Origin: Cognatundibacterium rivi
GTDB lineage: Bacteria > Pseudomonadota > Gammaproteobacteria > Burkholderiales > Burkholderiaceae_D
Reading direction: 5' to 3'
NCBI RefSeq assembly: GCF_018139565.1
Contig: NZ_JAGSPK010000002.1
Location: forward strand, 62,001 to 126,000
DNA length: 64,000 nucleotides
Part shown: positions 47,814 to 57,128 of the stretch, one piece after another
Layout of the letters: each line of letters begins with the position of its first letter
How positions within the stretch are numbered: the first letter of the stretch is position 1
Translations under genes and position numbers: made by a program
Notes under the pieces: generated by a model
Databases searched by the model: none
Told to the model about the DNA's origin: nothing
The model's input: only the letters and a program-made list of their open reading frames with translations

Positions 47814-48265
47814 TGAAGTTGATGTTATCAGTCGGACTATCGCTGCTAGCTTGCCTGTGTATAGGGACAGTCCAGGCGCAGGAGCTGCAAACTGCTGGCG
47901 CGATGTCAAATCCCGTGTTTACCAGAGCCATAGAATTGCGTGGTCACTTGGGTACTAAGCAGGTGCGTATGCATTTGCAACCGAAAACCGAAGATCGCGA
48001 CAGTGTTGAAGGCAATTATGTCGTTATCGCAGGTGCGCAGCAAAGTCAGAAAATTTTGCTGGCCGGGGAAGTGACCGCAGACAGGCTGAGTATGGAAGAA
48101 TCGGTGGATGGTACGGATGTTTCCGGTCAATGGGATGGTGATCTTCAAGGTCAAACTGTGCGTGGTATCTGGTTATCCGCTGATGGCAATATCCGGCAGG
48201 ATTTTACGTTAGAGATAGTGAATACTGAACCACAGAAAACGAAGAAGCTACGTAGCAAGAAATAA
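47813..48265 (+). CDS. Exported protein of unknown function
   Basis: 150 residues: a signal peptide (about 1-23, ending VQAQE), then a beta-rich, polar domain and a basic C-terminal tail. I recognise no family. Its ATG overlaps the rimO stop by one base, so it is probably translated by coupling to rimO, and it ends at a terminator just after the stop. Confidence 0.65.
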   Translation: MKLMLSVGLSLLACLCIGTVQAQELQTAGAMSNPVFTRAIELRGHLGTKQVRMHLQPKTEDRDSVEGNYVVIAGAQQSQKILLAGEVTADRLSMEESVDGTDVSGQWDGDLQGQTVRGIWLSADGNIRQDFTLEIVNTEPQKTKKLRSKK

Positions 48266-48292
48266 AAAAAGGCGCATATAGCGCCTTTTTTT
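48264..48292. terminator. Symmetric terminator after the rimO operon
   Basis: Stem arms 48264-48275 and 48281-48292 with the GGCGC core flanked by seven A and seven T residues and a 5-nt loop. It can serve both the rimO operon and the leftward solute-binding gene. Confidence 0.9.
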
Positions 48293-48342
48293 ATACGAAT
48301 AGTATCCGCAAACCTGAGTGGCAAATACGACGTATGCTCATG

Positions 48343-49227
48343 CTATTTGACGGGAACATACCAAAGTTTTGCATCGTTCACTGGTGTATTTTTCGGAAGC
48401 AGCGGGTTGCTCAGGCGTATAAGGTTTCGTCCTTTTAAATTCAGCTTTTCGATTGCATCTTGATGGTATTTATTGAAGATCGCATCGAAGCTGCCATCTT
48501 TTTGCATGATACGTAAACCGGCTTCCACTCTGTCCCGTATCGCGGTGTCTTGTTTGTTAAAGAAAAAGTAGTAGGGGAACGGGTAGTAAATCAGCAGATT
48601 CTTTTCTATGGTCAGTTCTGGATTGCGTTCTTTGTTTTTTTCGTACTCGCTCAGGATTTCGCCAATGCCACGCGGGAATCCATCGAAACGATTGGCGGTC
48701 AGCATTTTGAAAAGCTGGGAATATTTTCCCTGTATAACCCTGATGCCGTAATTCTCATAGATTGCATTGTCATTCCAGGCAACACCCTGACCCAGACTCA
48801 CTTTTTTCAGGTCTTCCGGCGTCTTTATCTGGTCAAATTTCTGTTGATTTTCTTTGTTGATCAAAAGAACGCGATAACCGAGCAAGCCTTTGCGCAAAGG
48901 AAAGCGTATCGTCGCAAAGCGTTGTTCCAACTCGATCGAGGTTGGATTCCACGTGACATTAATGTTATGTTCGGATTTTTCCAGTTCTTGTAATACCCGT
49001 TTTTTCGGCATGATTTGCGCGTCTGGCAGACACTCATAATCACCGTATCGTGAGCGGGTTTTTTCCAGTGCAGTACACAGAATTTCAATCACGTCATTAA
49101 AGCGCGTTTCATTCTGAACTTCACCGGCTGAATAGATGACCCGGGTGACTGCTGCCTGGGTGAAGACTGGAATCAGAATCAGATAGACGAGTAAGCTACT
49201 GCGGAGTATTAAAAGGAGGGCATTCAT
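48343..49227 (-). CDS. Periplasmic solute-binding protein (SBP family 3-like)
   Basis: 294 residues with a signal peptide (about 1-26, ending PVFTQA). The body follows the two-lobe pattern of amino-acid-type binding proteins (ATIRFPLRKGLLGYRVLL, QIKTPEDLKKVSLGQG, LLIYYPFPYYFFFNK). No permease or ATPase gene is nearby, so it may serve a distant transporter or a sensor. The ligand is unknown. Confidence 0.7.
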   Translation of the reverse strand: MNALLLILRSSLLVYLILIPVFTQAAVTRVIYSAGEVQNETRFNDVIEILCTALEKTRSRYGDYECLPDAQIMPKKRVLQELEKSEHNINVTWNPTSIELEQRFATIRFPLRKGLLGYRVLLINKENQQKFDQIKTPEDLKKVSLGQGVAWNDNAIYENYGIRVIQGKYSQLFKMLTANRFDGFPRGIGEILSEYEKNKERNPELTIEKNLLIYYPFPYYFFFNKQDTAIRDRVEAGLRIMQKDGSFDAIFNKYHQDAIEKLNLKGRNLIRLSNPLLPKNTPVNDAKLWYVPVK

Positions 49228-49394
49228 CTCATTGCAAATACGGGGGTGTACTTTCGTTTTAGTCGTGGTGTAGTCAATGATTGATATGGCCGCATTTTTC
49301 CTTCTGCTGGTCGGACTGAGACAAGGGTGAAAAATAGCGATGTCCTCTTGGATACAAAGGTGTCATTCTAATCGACTTTTATTACAGGAAATTT

Positions 49395-49472
49395 ATGTTG
49401 GTCCTCAGTCATACTGGTTTTTGCTGCGTTGAAACGATGTTTTACAAAATGACGATGATGTTCTGTTTTTGA
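49395..49472 (+). CDS. Candidate Met/Cys-rich leader peptide upstream of metC
   Basis: A 25-codon frame ATG to TGA, with AGGA 5 nt before the ATG. Five residues are Met and three are Cys (8 of 25), with two Cys adjacent at positions 10-11 and two Met adjacent at 21-22. It lies 219 bp before the metC start, on the same strand. That bias upstream of a methionine-pathway gene is what a ribosome-mediated attenuator would show, but there is no direct evidence of translation. Confidence 0.3.
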   Translation: MLVLSHTGFCCVETMFYKMTMMFCF

Positions 49473-49553
49473 TGGCGGGAATAATTGGCGCCGATCTGTT
49501 TCCGTTACGCTAATGAGATAGGTGATTTATCTGGGAAAATCTGGTTTTGATGG

Positions 49554-49631
49554 ATACTCCCCCATTTTTTTGAGTAAATGTATGAAATCTCCTTGTCGAA
49601 TATGGGTCTCTCAATATACTGGGGGGAGTAT
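49554..49631. repeat. Long-range inverted repeat in the metC leader
   Basis: ATACTCCCCCA (49554-49564) and TGGGGGGAGTAT (49620-49631), complementary apart from one extra G, separated by 55 nt. A T7 run follows the left arm directly (49565-49571). Confidence 0.5.
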
Positions 49632-49691
49632 ATTCTTTGCTCAGATGTGTGCTGGAATGTTTTGATATTACTGAATCAATCAAGGTGTTAT

Positions 49692-50882
49692 ATGACAAAA
49701 AAAGAAGCTCAGATATCTGGTGTTGCTACCCGTGCGATTCATAGTGCTTATACAGCGCCGGATGGTTTTGGTGCGTTTCCGGTCGCGATTCATCACGCGT
49801 CGACAGTGTTGTTTGACAGTGTCGCGGCGATGCGATCACGCAGTTGGCAGGATAAATCCTCATATACCTATGGCTTGCATGGCACGCCAACCAGTTTTAC
49901 CCTCGAGGCGCGTTTAGCAGAAATAGAGCAGGGTGATCATTGCCTGTTGGTGCCGAGTGGTCTGGCGGCGATTACGCTGATCAATCTGGCGTTGTTGAAA
50001 AGTGGAGATGATGTCCTGATTCCGGATAACGTCTATAACCCGAATCGAGATCTGGCGAATTGGCTGAGTCAGAATTATGCTGTCAGCGCACGTTTTTATG
50101 ACCCGTTGATTGGTGCAGATATTGCTGGTTTGATTCAGGAAAATACCCGCCTGATCTGGACTGAAGCACCGGGCTCGGTATCGATGGAAGTGCCGGATAT
50201 CCCGGCCATTTGCGCTGCTGCACATGCCCGGGGAGTGTTGGTAGCGCTTGATAACACCTGGTCTGCAGGCATCGCATTTCCAGCATTTGAACATGGCGTC
50301 GATATCATTATGCAGGCCCTGACGAAATACCAGAGTGGTGGCTCGGATGTCTTAATGGGGGCAGTGATTACCAAAGACAAAGCAATACATACCCGTTTGC
50401 AGCTTGCACACATGCGTCTGGGGTTTGGTGTGGGCATGGATGATGTGTATCTGGTATTGCGTAACTTACCGAGCCTGAAATTACGTTTTGAGGCGCATGA
50501 CCGCAGTGCGCGTGAAGTTGCTGCCTGGCTGGCGCAGCGGCCGGAGATCAGTACCGTGCTGCATCCCGCATTGCCCGATTGTCCCGGACATGAGATCTGG
50601 AAACGTGATTTCAGCGGTGCCGGAGGCTTGTTTTCTGTGCTGTTTGATGAGCGTTATACAGAGCAGCAAACGGATCGTTTTGTCGATAGTCTGAACTTAT
50701 TCAAGATTGGTTTCAGCTGGGGTGGTGCGCACAGCTTGTGTCTGCCTTATCGCATAGAGCAGATGCGGGATCGCTGGCAGGCACGTGGTATTTTGGTGCG
50801 CTTTAATATTGGTCTGGAAGAGCCGGCAGATTTGATTGCCGACATTGAGCAGGCGCTGGCAGAAATGAAAAAAGCTGCCTGA
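49692..50882 (+). CDS. metC: Cystathionine beta-lyase (PLP-dependent, MetC-type)
   Basis: 396 residues from the ATG at 49692 (AAGGTG just upstream); the longer frame from 49578 runs through the leader repeat. Cys/Met-metabolism PLP fold with YGLHGTPTSFTLEARLAEIE, DNTWSAG and the PLP lysine in ALTKYQSGGSDVLMG. MetC cleaves cystathionine to homocysteine, pyruvate and ammonia in methionine synthesis. Family members can also act as cysteine desulfhydrases. Confidence 0.93.
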   Translation: MTKKEAQISGVATRAIHSAYTAPDGFGAFPVAIHHASTVLFDSVAAMRSRSWQDKSSYTYGLHGTPTSFTLEARLAEIEQGDHCLLVPSGLAAITLINLALLKSGDDVLIPDNVYNPNRDLANWLSQNYAVSARFYDPLIGADIAGLIQENTRLIWTEAPGSVSMEVPDIPAICAAAHARGVLVALDNTWSAGIAFPAFEHGVDIIMQALTKYQSGGSDVLMGAVITKDKAIHTRLQLAHMRLGFGVGMDDVYLVLRNLPSLKLRFEAHDRSAREVAAWLAQRPEISTVLHPALPDCPGHEIWKRDFSGAGGLFSVLFDERYTEQQTDRFVDSLNLFKIGFSWGGAHSLCLPYRIEQMRDRWQARGILVRFNIGLEEPADLIADIEQALAEMKKAA

Positions 50883-50900
50883 AATAAGGCAGCTTTTTTT
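50868..50900 (+). terminator. Intrinsic terminator of metC
   Basis: Stem 50868-50880 with 50887-50899 (GCTGCCT core) and a T7 run to 50900. The left arm covers the last metC codons. Confidence 0.9.
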
Positions 50901-50954
50901 ACTCACTAATCAATGCGGAAAATTAATGGATTGATGCAGAGAAGAGCGACTAAA

Positions 50955-51164
50955 TTATTTGCTGCCGGTAGCGGCATCGCTGGCTGGAGCAGGCGCGGCA
51001 ACCGGTGTTGGTGTTGCTGCTTCGGCGCTGGCGGACGCTGAATGAACTTCGGTTGGATTGTGACCAGCCGCTTCGCCTTGCATGTCAACTTTGTCGCCAG
51101 CTTTGAAAATTAAAAACAAAGCTGCAGCGGCAAAAATAATAAAGCCGACGAGAATTTTCCACAT
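50955..51164 (-). CDS. Small membrane-anchored protein of unknown function
   Basis: 69 residues: an N-terminal membrane helix (about 3-21) followed by a short basic-acidic segment and a low-complexity Ala/Pro/Ser/Thr tail. GGAG precedes the ATG at 51164, supporting translation. No recognisable domain. It lies downstream of acnA on the same strand, past two hairpins, so it is probably transcribed separately. Confidence 0.55.
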   Translation of the reverse strand: MWKILVGFIIFAAAALFLIFKAGDKVDMQGEAAGHNPTEVHSASASAEAATPTPVAAPAPASDAATGSK

Positions 51165-51317
51165 AATTGTCTCCTGAAAGAATTTGAAACTGTTTTAGTA
51201 GCTGATTGTTTGAATGCCGTCTGCGACACGGCAGATGTAATTCAGGCATAGCGTTACATTAAACGGGCTGGCTTACAACTTCCTTGCAATCACACACAAG
51301 CTTATGGATTATCAGGC

Positions 51318-51357
51318 AAAAAAATGGGGTGCATTCCAGAAGGAGTGCACCCCATTT
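51318..51357 (-). terminator. Intrinsic terminator of acnA
   Basis: A 16-bp stem with one G-T pair (51322-51337 with 51342-51357; core ATGGGGTGCA), 4-nt loop. On the minus strand it is followed by T7 (51324-51318). Confidence 0.88.
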
Positions 51358-51366
51358 TTATTTCAC

Positions 51367-51392
51367 AATGCCGCTGTTTTGACAGCGGCATT
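51367..51392 (-). repeat. Second hairpin directly after acnA
   Basis: Perfect 11-bp stem AATGCCGCTGT (51367-51377) with complement 51382-51392 and a TTTG loop. It lies 6 bp past the acnA stop, before the true terminator, with no T-run on the minus strand. It may protect the mRNA 3' end. Confidence 0.6.
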
Positions 51393-51398
51393 GATGCA

Positions 51399-54137
51399 TT
51401 ACGCTGCCGACAATAATTGACGCAAGACGAATGGCAGGATACCGCCATGTTTGTAGTAATCAACTTCGATAGGCGTATCAATGCGCAACAGCACTTTCAC
51501 TTCCTGAGTTTCACCGTTAGCACGGTGGATGACCAGAGTAACTTCCTGTTGAGGTTTGATGTCGTTTTCGATACCTTTCAGATCGAAAGACTCATTGCCT
51601 GTAATGCCTAAGGAATCAACACTGTCGCTGCCCAGGAATTGCAATGGCAATACACCCATACCAACCAGATTGGAGCGGTGAATACGTTCGAAAGAGCGAG
51701 CGATAACTGCTTTCACGCCCAGCAATTGCGTACCTTTCGCAGCCCAGTCACGGGAGGAGCCTGTACCATATTCTTCGCCGCCGAAGATCATGGTTGGTGT
51801 GCCTTCAGCAACGTATTTCATCGCTGCATCGTAGATTGACATCTGTTCACCTGTTGGCTGGAACAATGTTTCGCCACCTTCAACGCGGGAGCCATCTTCT
51901 TTCGCAGGGATCATCAGATTTTTGATACGTACATTGGCAAACGTACCGCGCATCATGATTTCGTGGTTACCGCGACGTGAACCGTAGGAGTTGAAGTCAG
52001 CCTTCAATACGCCATTTTCTTTCAGCCATTTACCTGCTGGGCTGGATTCTTTGATAGAGCCAGCTGGAGAGATATGGTCAGTCGTGATGGAGTCACCAAA
52101 TACGCCCAGTGCGCGTGCACCAGTGATGCCAGTCGCAGCAGCTTTTGGCTCCATAGCGAAGTCAGCAAAGAATGGTGGTTCAGCAATGTAAGTGGAAGCA
52201 GGCCAGTTGTAGACTTCGCCTTCTGCCACACCCTTGATGTTTTCCCACAATTTGCCTGGCGCGCCTTTCACGTCAGCATAGTTGTCTTTGAATGTTTTTG
52301 CATTCATCGCAAACTTCATCAGTTTTTGAATTTCTGCGCTGGTTGGCCAGATGTCACCCAGGAAAATGTCTTTACCTTTAACGCGACCAACTGGTTCTGT
52401 CATCAAATCTTTCGTCATGTTGCCAGCAATAGCGTAAGCAACGACGAGTGGAGGGGATGCCAGGAAGTTAGAGCGGATATTCGGATGGATACGCGCTTCA
52501 AAGTTACGGTTACCGGACAATACTGCTGCGGCAACCACATCGTTGGCGACAATCGCTTCGTTCATTGCTGGTGTCAGATCACCGGCGTTACCGATACAGG
52601 TGGTGCAACCGTATGCAGTTACGCCGAAACCCAGTTTTTCCAGGTAAGGCAACAGACCAGCGGCTTCCAGATATTTAGTCACAACGCGGGAGCCAGGCGC
52701 CAGCGATGTTTTGATATGTGGAGCTACTTTCAAGCCAGCTTCAACTGCTTTTTTCGCCAGCAAGCCAGCTGCCAGCAATACGCTAGGATTGGATGTGTTA
52801 GTGCAAGATGTAATCGCCGCGATCAGAACGTCACCGTTTTTCACTTTGACGCCATCTGCGTTGGTGTACTCTTTACTCAGATCGTCAGCGTTCTTGTTGA
52901 AGCCGTTTTCTGCAACAGGCTTGGAGAACAGGTCAGCAAAAGTCGATTTGACGTTGCCGATTTCAATACGATCCTGTGGACGTTTAGGACCAGCCAGGGA
53001 AGGAGCTACGGTGGACAGATCGAGGTTCAGTTCGGTGGTGTAGTCAATGTCGCCTTTTTTCGGAATACCGAACATTTTTTGCGCTTTGAAATAGCCTTCG
53101 AATGCATCGATTTCTGCTTTAGTACGGCCAGTGCCTTTGAAGTAGTCGATGGTTGCTTCATCAACTGGGAAGAAGCCCATCGTTGCGCCGTATTCCGGTG
53201 CCATGTTGGCGATGGTTGCGCGATCTGTCAGAGACAATGTGCGTGTGCCTTCACCGAAGAATTCAACGAATTTTCCAACAACTTTTGCTTTACGCAGCAA
53301 CTCAGTGATTGTCAGTACCAGATCGGTTGCAGTGCAGCCTTCGCGCAATGCGCCTGTCAGATTTACACCAACAACGTCAGGAGTCAGGAAGTAGACCGGT
53401 TGACCCAGCATACCGGCTTCCGCTTCGATACCACCAACACCCCAGCCGACCACGCCGATACCGTTGATCATGGTGGTGTGAGAATCAGTACCTACCAATG
53501 TGTCCGGATAGTAAACTTCGTTTTTCTTCGCGTCTTTAACTTTGTGTACGCCACGTGCCAGGTATTCCAGATTCACTTGGTGAACGATACCGAAGCCAGG
53601 AGGAACCACGCCGAATGTATCAAACGCTTGCATACCCCATTTCATGAACTGATAACGCTCGTTGTTGCGTGAGAATTCCAGTTTCATGTTCAGATCCAGC
53701 GCTTTCTTTTCGCGGAAATGATCGATTTGTACAGAGTGATCCACGACCAGATCAACTGGTACCAGTGGTTCGATATTTTTTGGATTTTTGCCTTGTTTTG
53801 CGGCGACGTTACGCATCGCTGCCAGATCGGCCAGCAAAGGAACGCCGGTGAAATCTTGCAATACTACGCGGGAAACCACGAAAGGAATTTCGTCTACGCG
53901 GGCTGCAGTCGCACCCCAGTTAGCTAATTGCTTGACGTGTTCTTCCGTAACTTTTTTGCCGTCGCAATTACGCAGAACAGATTCCAGAACCACGCGAATG
54001 GAAACTGGCAGACGGGAAATTTTAACGTCCAGGGTTTTTTCCAGTGCAGGCAAAGAGAAGAACTTGCCTTTCTTCGTGTCTGAAATTTTAAAATCTTTCA
54101 GGGTTTTGAATGCATCTTGATACGCATTTTGGCTCAT
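51399..54137 (-). CDS. acnA: Aconitate hydratase A
   Basis: 912 residues, AcnA/IRP-type length. The [4Fe-4S] ligands are in [19 protein letters not shown] and [11 protein letters not shown]; the swivelling domain ends with [18 protein letters not shown]. It isomerises citrate to isocitrate in the TCA cycle; AcnA-type enzymes can also bind RNA when iron-depleted. AGGAA precedes the ATG. A long imperfect inverted repeat sits 53 bp or more upstream of the start. Confidence 0.97.
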   Translation of the reverse strand: MSQNAYQDAFKTLKDFKISDTKKGKFFSLPALEKTLDVKISRLPVSIRVVLESVLRNCDGKKVTEEHVKQLANWGATAARVDEIPFVVSRVVLQDFTGVPLLADLAAMRNVAAKQGKNPKNIEPLVPVDLVVDHSVQIDHFREKKALDLNMKLEFSRNNERYQFMKWGMQAFDTFGVVPPGFGIVHQVNLEYLARGVHKVKDAKKNEVYYPDTLVGTDSHTTMINGIGVVGWGVGGIEAEAGMLGQPVYFLTPDVVGVNLTGALREGCTATDLVLTITELLRKAKVVGKFVEFFGEGTRTLSLTDRATIANMAPEYGATMGFFPVDEATIDYFKGTGRTKAEIDAFEGYFKAQKMFGIPKKGDIDYTTELNLDLSTVAPSLAGPKRPQDRIEIGNVKSTFADLFSKPVAENGFNKNADDLSKEYTNADGVKVKNGDVLIAAITSCTNTSNPSVLLAAGLLAKKAVEAGLKVAPHIKTSLAPGSRVVTKYLEAAGLLPYLEKLGFGVTAYGCTTCIGNAGDLTPAMNEAIVANDVVAAAVLSGNRNFEARIHPNIRSNFLASPPLVVAYAIAGNMTKDLMTEPVGRVKGKDIFLGDIWPTSAEIQKLMKFAMNAKTFKDNYADVKGAPGKLWENIKGVAEGEVYNWPASTYIAEPPFFADFAMEPKAAATGITGARALGVFGDSITTDHISPAGSIKESSPAGKWLKENGVLKADFNSYGSRRGNHEIMMRGTFANVRIKNLMIPAKEDGSRVEGGETLFQPTGEQMSIYDAAMKYVAEGTPTMIFGGEEYGTGSSRDWAAKGTQLLGVKAVIARSFERIHRSNLVGMGVLPLQFLGSDSVDSLGITGNESFDLKGIENDIKPQQEVTLVIHRANGETQEVKVLLRIDTPIEVDYYKHGGILPFVLRQLLSAA

Positions 54138-54189
54138 GGCTGTTCCTTATTTACAAAAATCAAAGATCAAATAACATGTTTACTACTAT

Positions 54190-54241
54190 CCCACGCCACC
54201 CGATGCATACACAGATGTGTGTGCACATTGGGTGAAGTGGG
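54190..54241. repeat. Long imperfect inverted repeat upstream of acnA
   Basis: CCCAC (54190-54194), CACCC (54197-54201) and ACACA on the left mirror TGTGT, GGGTG (54230-54234) and GTGGG (54237-54241) on the right, with mismatches. It lies in the 127-bp gap before acnA and could be a leader hairpin or an operator. Confidence 0.4.
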
Positions 54242-54264
54242 CTTGAACTTAAAAAGCTTGAAAA

Positions 54265-54747
54265 CTATTTTGTTTGTACAGCACTGTCGGTGCCTGCTGA
54301 CGATTCGGCTAATACCTGCTGCTGGGTCTTGCATTCGTTTGCAAGTTGCAGACCTTTGCGAGAGTCAAGCAGTAGTCCTTTCGCAGGAATGCCGATCCAG
54401 ATAAAGCCAGCCTTCGTATTTTCGAAGCGATTGGCACCGGTCGTCGTTTCTACGCGTGACATACGGTACAGGCGCTTTTTCCAACGCATGGCGATATGTT
54501 GCGGATCCTCTGCATTGCTGTACATCGTGAGGGAATTACCCAGTTCGCATTTGTAATCAGCGCTGGCATGTAATTGCACATCCGGTTCAGCTTCTTCCTC
54601 GTCCTTGACGGCATGCGCCGTGGTCTTGCTTGCTTTGGATGACACTTTTGCTTTGTTCTTTGCGATTTCAGCGTGTGCTGTCATCGGCGAAAAAATAAAG
54701 CTGCCGGCAAACACCAAGCCTGCAATGCGGAGTGACAAGGTATTCAT
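54265..54747 (-). CDS. Exported protein with MliC-like (C-type lysozyme inhibitor) domain
   Basis: 160 residues: a signal peptide (about 1-26, ending TAHAE), a Lys/Ala-rich linker, then a domain (about 65-143) with YKCELGNSLTMY, KRLYRMSRV, TGANRFE and a closing Cys in LANEC. The two cysteines framing a small beta domain and the central basic/aromatic strand match the MliC/PliC pattern. By analogy it would protect peptidoglycan from host or predator lysozyme in the periplasm. It is coupled to the citE-like gene (2 bp). The call is by pattern, not by alignment. Confidence 0.6.
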   Translation of the reverse strand: MNTLSLRIAGLVFAGSFIFSPMTAHAEIAKNKAKVSSKASKTTAHAVKDEEEAEPDVQLHASADYKCELGNSLTMYSNAEDPQHIAMRWKKRLYRMSRVETTTGANRFENTKAGFIWIGIPAKGLLLDSRKGLQLANECKTQQQVLAESSAGTDSAVQTK

Positions 54748-54749
54748 AG

Positions 54750-55730
54750 TTAGTCTCCTTTAAGTAAATCTTGCGCCATTGCTGGCAAGTCAGTTGCACC
54801 TGATTCGGCGCGTTTCAAGATAGTCCAGTAGTAACGGTAACTGGCCCTGTCATGCAATTTTCCCTGAAATTGAATCGGGGCCCATTGTTTTTCTTGTGCG
54901 GCCACCAGTATAGCGGTTGCTTCAGCCACTTCATCATATTTGGGGGCCATTGCGTTGATGATCGTTTGAATCTGATCCGGATGAATACTCCACATGCGTG
55001 TGTAACCTAAATCATTTTTCGCTCGCTTCGCATCATTGGCGATGATACTGGAGTCCTTGATCTCTGTTGTTACATTGTGTGATGGTACTTTTCCGTAGCG
55101 ATGGCAAGCTGCCGCTATTTCCAGTTTTGCGCGAACGACTAAGGGATGTTCAAATTGTCCCGGCGAACGCATTGCAGAAGCAGGAATTGCGCCAAAATGA
55201 GCTGAGACAAAATCCATAACGCCAAATGACAGGCATTCAACTTGTGGGAGCGCTGCGATCGCCATCACATTCGCGATTGCTTCGTGCGATTCAATCAGAA
55301 CATGAACGGGTAAATGCTTTCTGCCAGCGGCTTCCGCATGCAAATTTATTCTTTTTATCGCATCTGCAACCTGTGGTGCTGAGTCAACTTTGGGTAATAC
55401 GACATAAGCCAGTTTATGTGCTGCGGCTGGCAATATGATGGATAAATCCTGTTCAAACGCCGCGTGATGGATGTCGTGTACTCTGACACCGATGCGGTTG
55501 TGATGATTTTCCTGACTATTCAGCAGATCTACTACCAGCCTGGCGTGCTCAGTTTCATTGCCAGTCGCGGCACCATCCTCACAGTCAAACGTGATGTCAA
55601 ATATGGCGCCAAGCTGCTGCTGAAGCGCCATAGACTTACGCATTAACTTTTCTGAACCTGCATAGTGATCGCAAACCGGTAAAAATACCGGTGTTAGCTG
55701 ATCCTGAAATAAGGCTTGAGAAGGATGCAT
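54750..55730 (-). CDS. HpcH/HpaI aldolase / citrate lyase beta-like (CoA ester lyase family)
   Basis: 326 residues, a TIM-barrel member of the CitE family. Features are FDITFDCEDGAATGNE (metal-binding acidic residues), RIGVRVHDI, VLPKVDSAP, HVLIESHEAI and FGVMDFVSAH. Relatives cleave malyl-, citramalyl- or citryl-CoA. No citrate lyase alpha or gamma genes are present, so an autonomous CoA-ester lyase is more likely. The acnA / citE-like / mdh order recurs in Burkholderiales. Confidence 0.82.
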   Translation of the reverse strand: MHPSQALFQDQLTPVFLPVCDHYAGSEKLMRKSMALQQQLGAIFDITFDCEDGAATGNETEHARLVVDLLNSQENHHNRIGVRVHDIHHAAFEQDLSIILPAAAHKLAYVVLPKVDSAPQVADAIKRINLHAEAAGRKHLPVHVLIESHEAIANVMAIAALPQVECLSFGVMDFVSAHFGAIPASAMRSPGQFEHPLVVRAKLEIAAACHRYGKVPSHNVTTEIKDSSIIANDAKRAKNDLGYTRMWSIHPDQIQTIINAMAPKYDEVAEATAILVAAQEKQWAPIQFQGKLHDRASYRYYWTILKRAESGATDLPAMAQDLLKGD

Positions 55731-55795
55731 CAGGCTATGGCAATAAATGCTGACAGGCAGAGCTCACATTTGCATGAATTCTGCCTTTATTAAAA

Positions 55796-56785
55796 TCAGC
55801 CAACCAGATGTTTTACACCATCACGCTCTTCTTGCAATTCGTTGAGTGTGATGTTGATGCGTTCACGGGAGAATTCGTCGATTTCCAGACCCTGAACGAT
55901 TTTGTATTCGCCATTTTCTGTTGTTACGGGGAAGCCGAACATCGTGCCTTCAGGGATGCCATAAGAGCCATCGGAAGGAATGCCCATGGTTGTCCATTTA
56001 CCGTTTGTGCCCAAAACCCAGTCACGCACGTGGTCAATTGCGGCATTCGCTGCAGACGCTGCAGAAGACAGGCCACGGGCTTCAATAATTGCTGCGCCGC
56101 GTTTGCCGACTGTTGGCAGGAATACGTCTTTGTTCCAGACTTGATCGTTGATCAGATCTTTAACGGAAGCGCCATCTGCAGTCGCAAAACGATAGTCAGC
56201 ATACATTGTTGGGGAGTGATTGCCCCATACGCAGAGTTTTTCGATTGCAGCAACTGGCTTGCCAATTTTTGCAGCGACTTGAGACAGGGCGCGGTTGTGA
56301 TCCAGGCGCAGCATCGCAGTGAAGTTTTTCGCAGGCAGATTAGGTGCCGATTTCATTGCGATGTAAGCGTTCGTGTTAGCTGGATTACCAACCACCAGAA
56401 CTTTGACATTGCGTGATGCAACTGCATCTAAGGCTTTACCTTGAACTGTGAAAATCTGCGCATTGGCTTCGAGCAGATCTTTACGTTCCATGCCTGGGCC
56501 ACGTGGACGTGCACCAACTAACAAAGCAACGTCGATATCTTTGAATGCTGTCATTGGATCGCTGTGTGCTGTCATGCCAGCCAGCAATGGGAACGCGCAA
56601 TCGTCGATTTCCATCATCACGCCTTTCAGCGCTTTTTGAGCTTTTTCGTCTGGGATTTCCAGTAATTGCAGAATGACTGGCTGATCTTTACCAAGCATAT
56701 CGCCATTAGCAATACGGAACAGAAGGGAATAACCGATTTGACCAGCAGCGCCGGTAACAGCTACGCGCATAGGTGATTTAGCCAT
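55796..56785 (-). CDS. mdh: Malate dehydrogenase
   Basis: 329 residues from the ATG at 56785, with GGAG 8 nt upstream; the longer frame to 56851 is rejected. NAD loop [32 protein letters not shown], the catalytic Asp in [10 protein letters not shown] and His in [11 protein letters not shown]. It oxidises malate to oxaloacetate in the TCA cycle. Divergent from the GntR regulator, with a shared 343-bp region containing a 20-bp palindrome. Confidence 0.97.
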   Translation of the reverse strand: MAKSPMRVAVTGAAGQIGYSLLFRIANGDMLGKDQPVILQLLEIPDEKAQKALKGVMMEIDDCAFPLLAGMTAHSDPMTAFKDIDVALLVGARPRGPGMERKDLLEANAQIFTVQGKALDAVASRNVKVLVVGNPANTNAYIAMKSAPNLPAKNFTAMLRLDHNRALSQVAAKIGKPVAAIEKLCVWGNHSPTMYADYRFATADGASVKDLINDQVWNKDVFLPTVGKRGAAIIEARGLSSAASAANAAIDHVRDWVLGTNGKWTTMGIPSDGSYGIPEGTMFGFPVTTENGEYKIVQGLEIDEFSRERINITLNELQEERDGVKHLVG

Positions 56786-57052
56786 GATGCATCTCCGAAA
56801 AGTGGTATGAAAAATGATGTTCAAACATGTTGCGACGATACTTGCCCGCAACGGAAAATACTCAATGATACCGCTGAAATTGTCTGCTGGTCAGCCAAAA
56901 TACATGTTTCCATGTGCTTTTCGCTTTACATTGCAGATATTTAAACTATATTGCCTGATAGTTGTTTGCTGCATTTACGCCTTTGCTGCTATCAGTGTTA
57001 ATCGCTCGGACGCGAGTGTAGGCTCTAAGTTTTACCATGTCAATCACTATCT

Positions 57053-57072
57053 TATGTCTTATATAAGACATA
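57053..57072. promoter_or_regulatory. Perfect 20-bp palindrome between mdh and gntR, candidate operator
   Basis: TATGTCTTAT followed by its exact reverse complement, 57 bp before the chosen gntR start. The symmetric TGTC...GACA form is what GntR dimers of the HutC class recognise, so autoregulation and control of mdh are plausible. The rest of the 56786-57128 interval shows no other clear element. Confidence 0.55.
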
Positions 57073-57128
57073 TAAGTCGGAAGTTATTTCTGGACGTGAC
57101 GGGTGTTTTTGTGGTGAAATTGCGGACT

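Larger units (their letters stand above)
49228..49691. other. 464-bp interval between the solute-binding gene and metC
   Basis: No ordinary gene. It holds the small Met/Cys-rich frame at 49395-49472 and the inverted repeat at 49554-49631, listed separately. The left end is the upstream region of the leftward solute-binding gene, where I found no convincing promoter. Confidence 0.5.

Noticed and set aside
49578-49691. Upstream extension of the metC frame
   Set aside because: The ATG at 49692 has an AAGGTG site and gives the family N-terminus; the extension overlaps the inverted repeat.
52074-53672. 532-codon open frame on the plus strand antisense to acnA
   Set aside because: Entirely inside the strong acnA gene, rich in Cys, Phe and His with no recognisable domain; a by-product of acnA codon use.
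56814-57128. N-terminal extension of the GntR open frame
   Set aside because: It would run through the 20-bp palindrome and adds over 100 residues not expected in the family.
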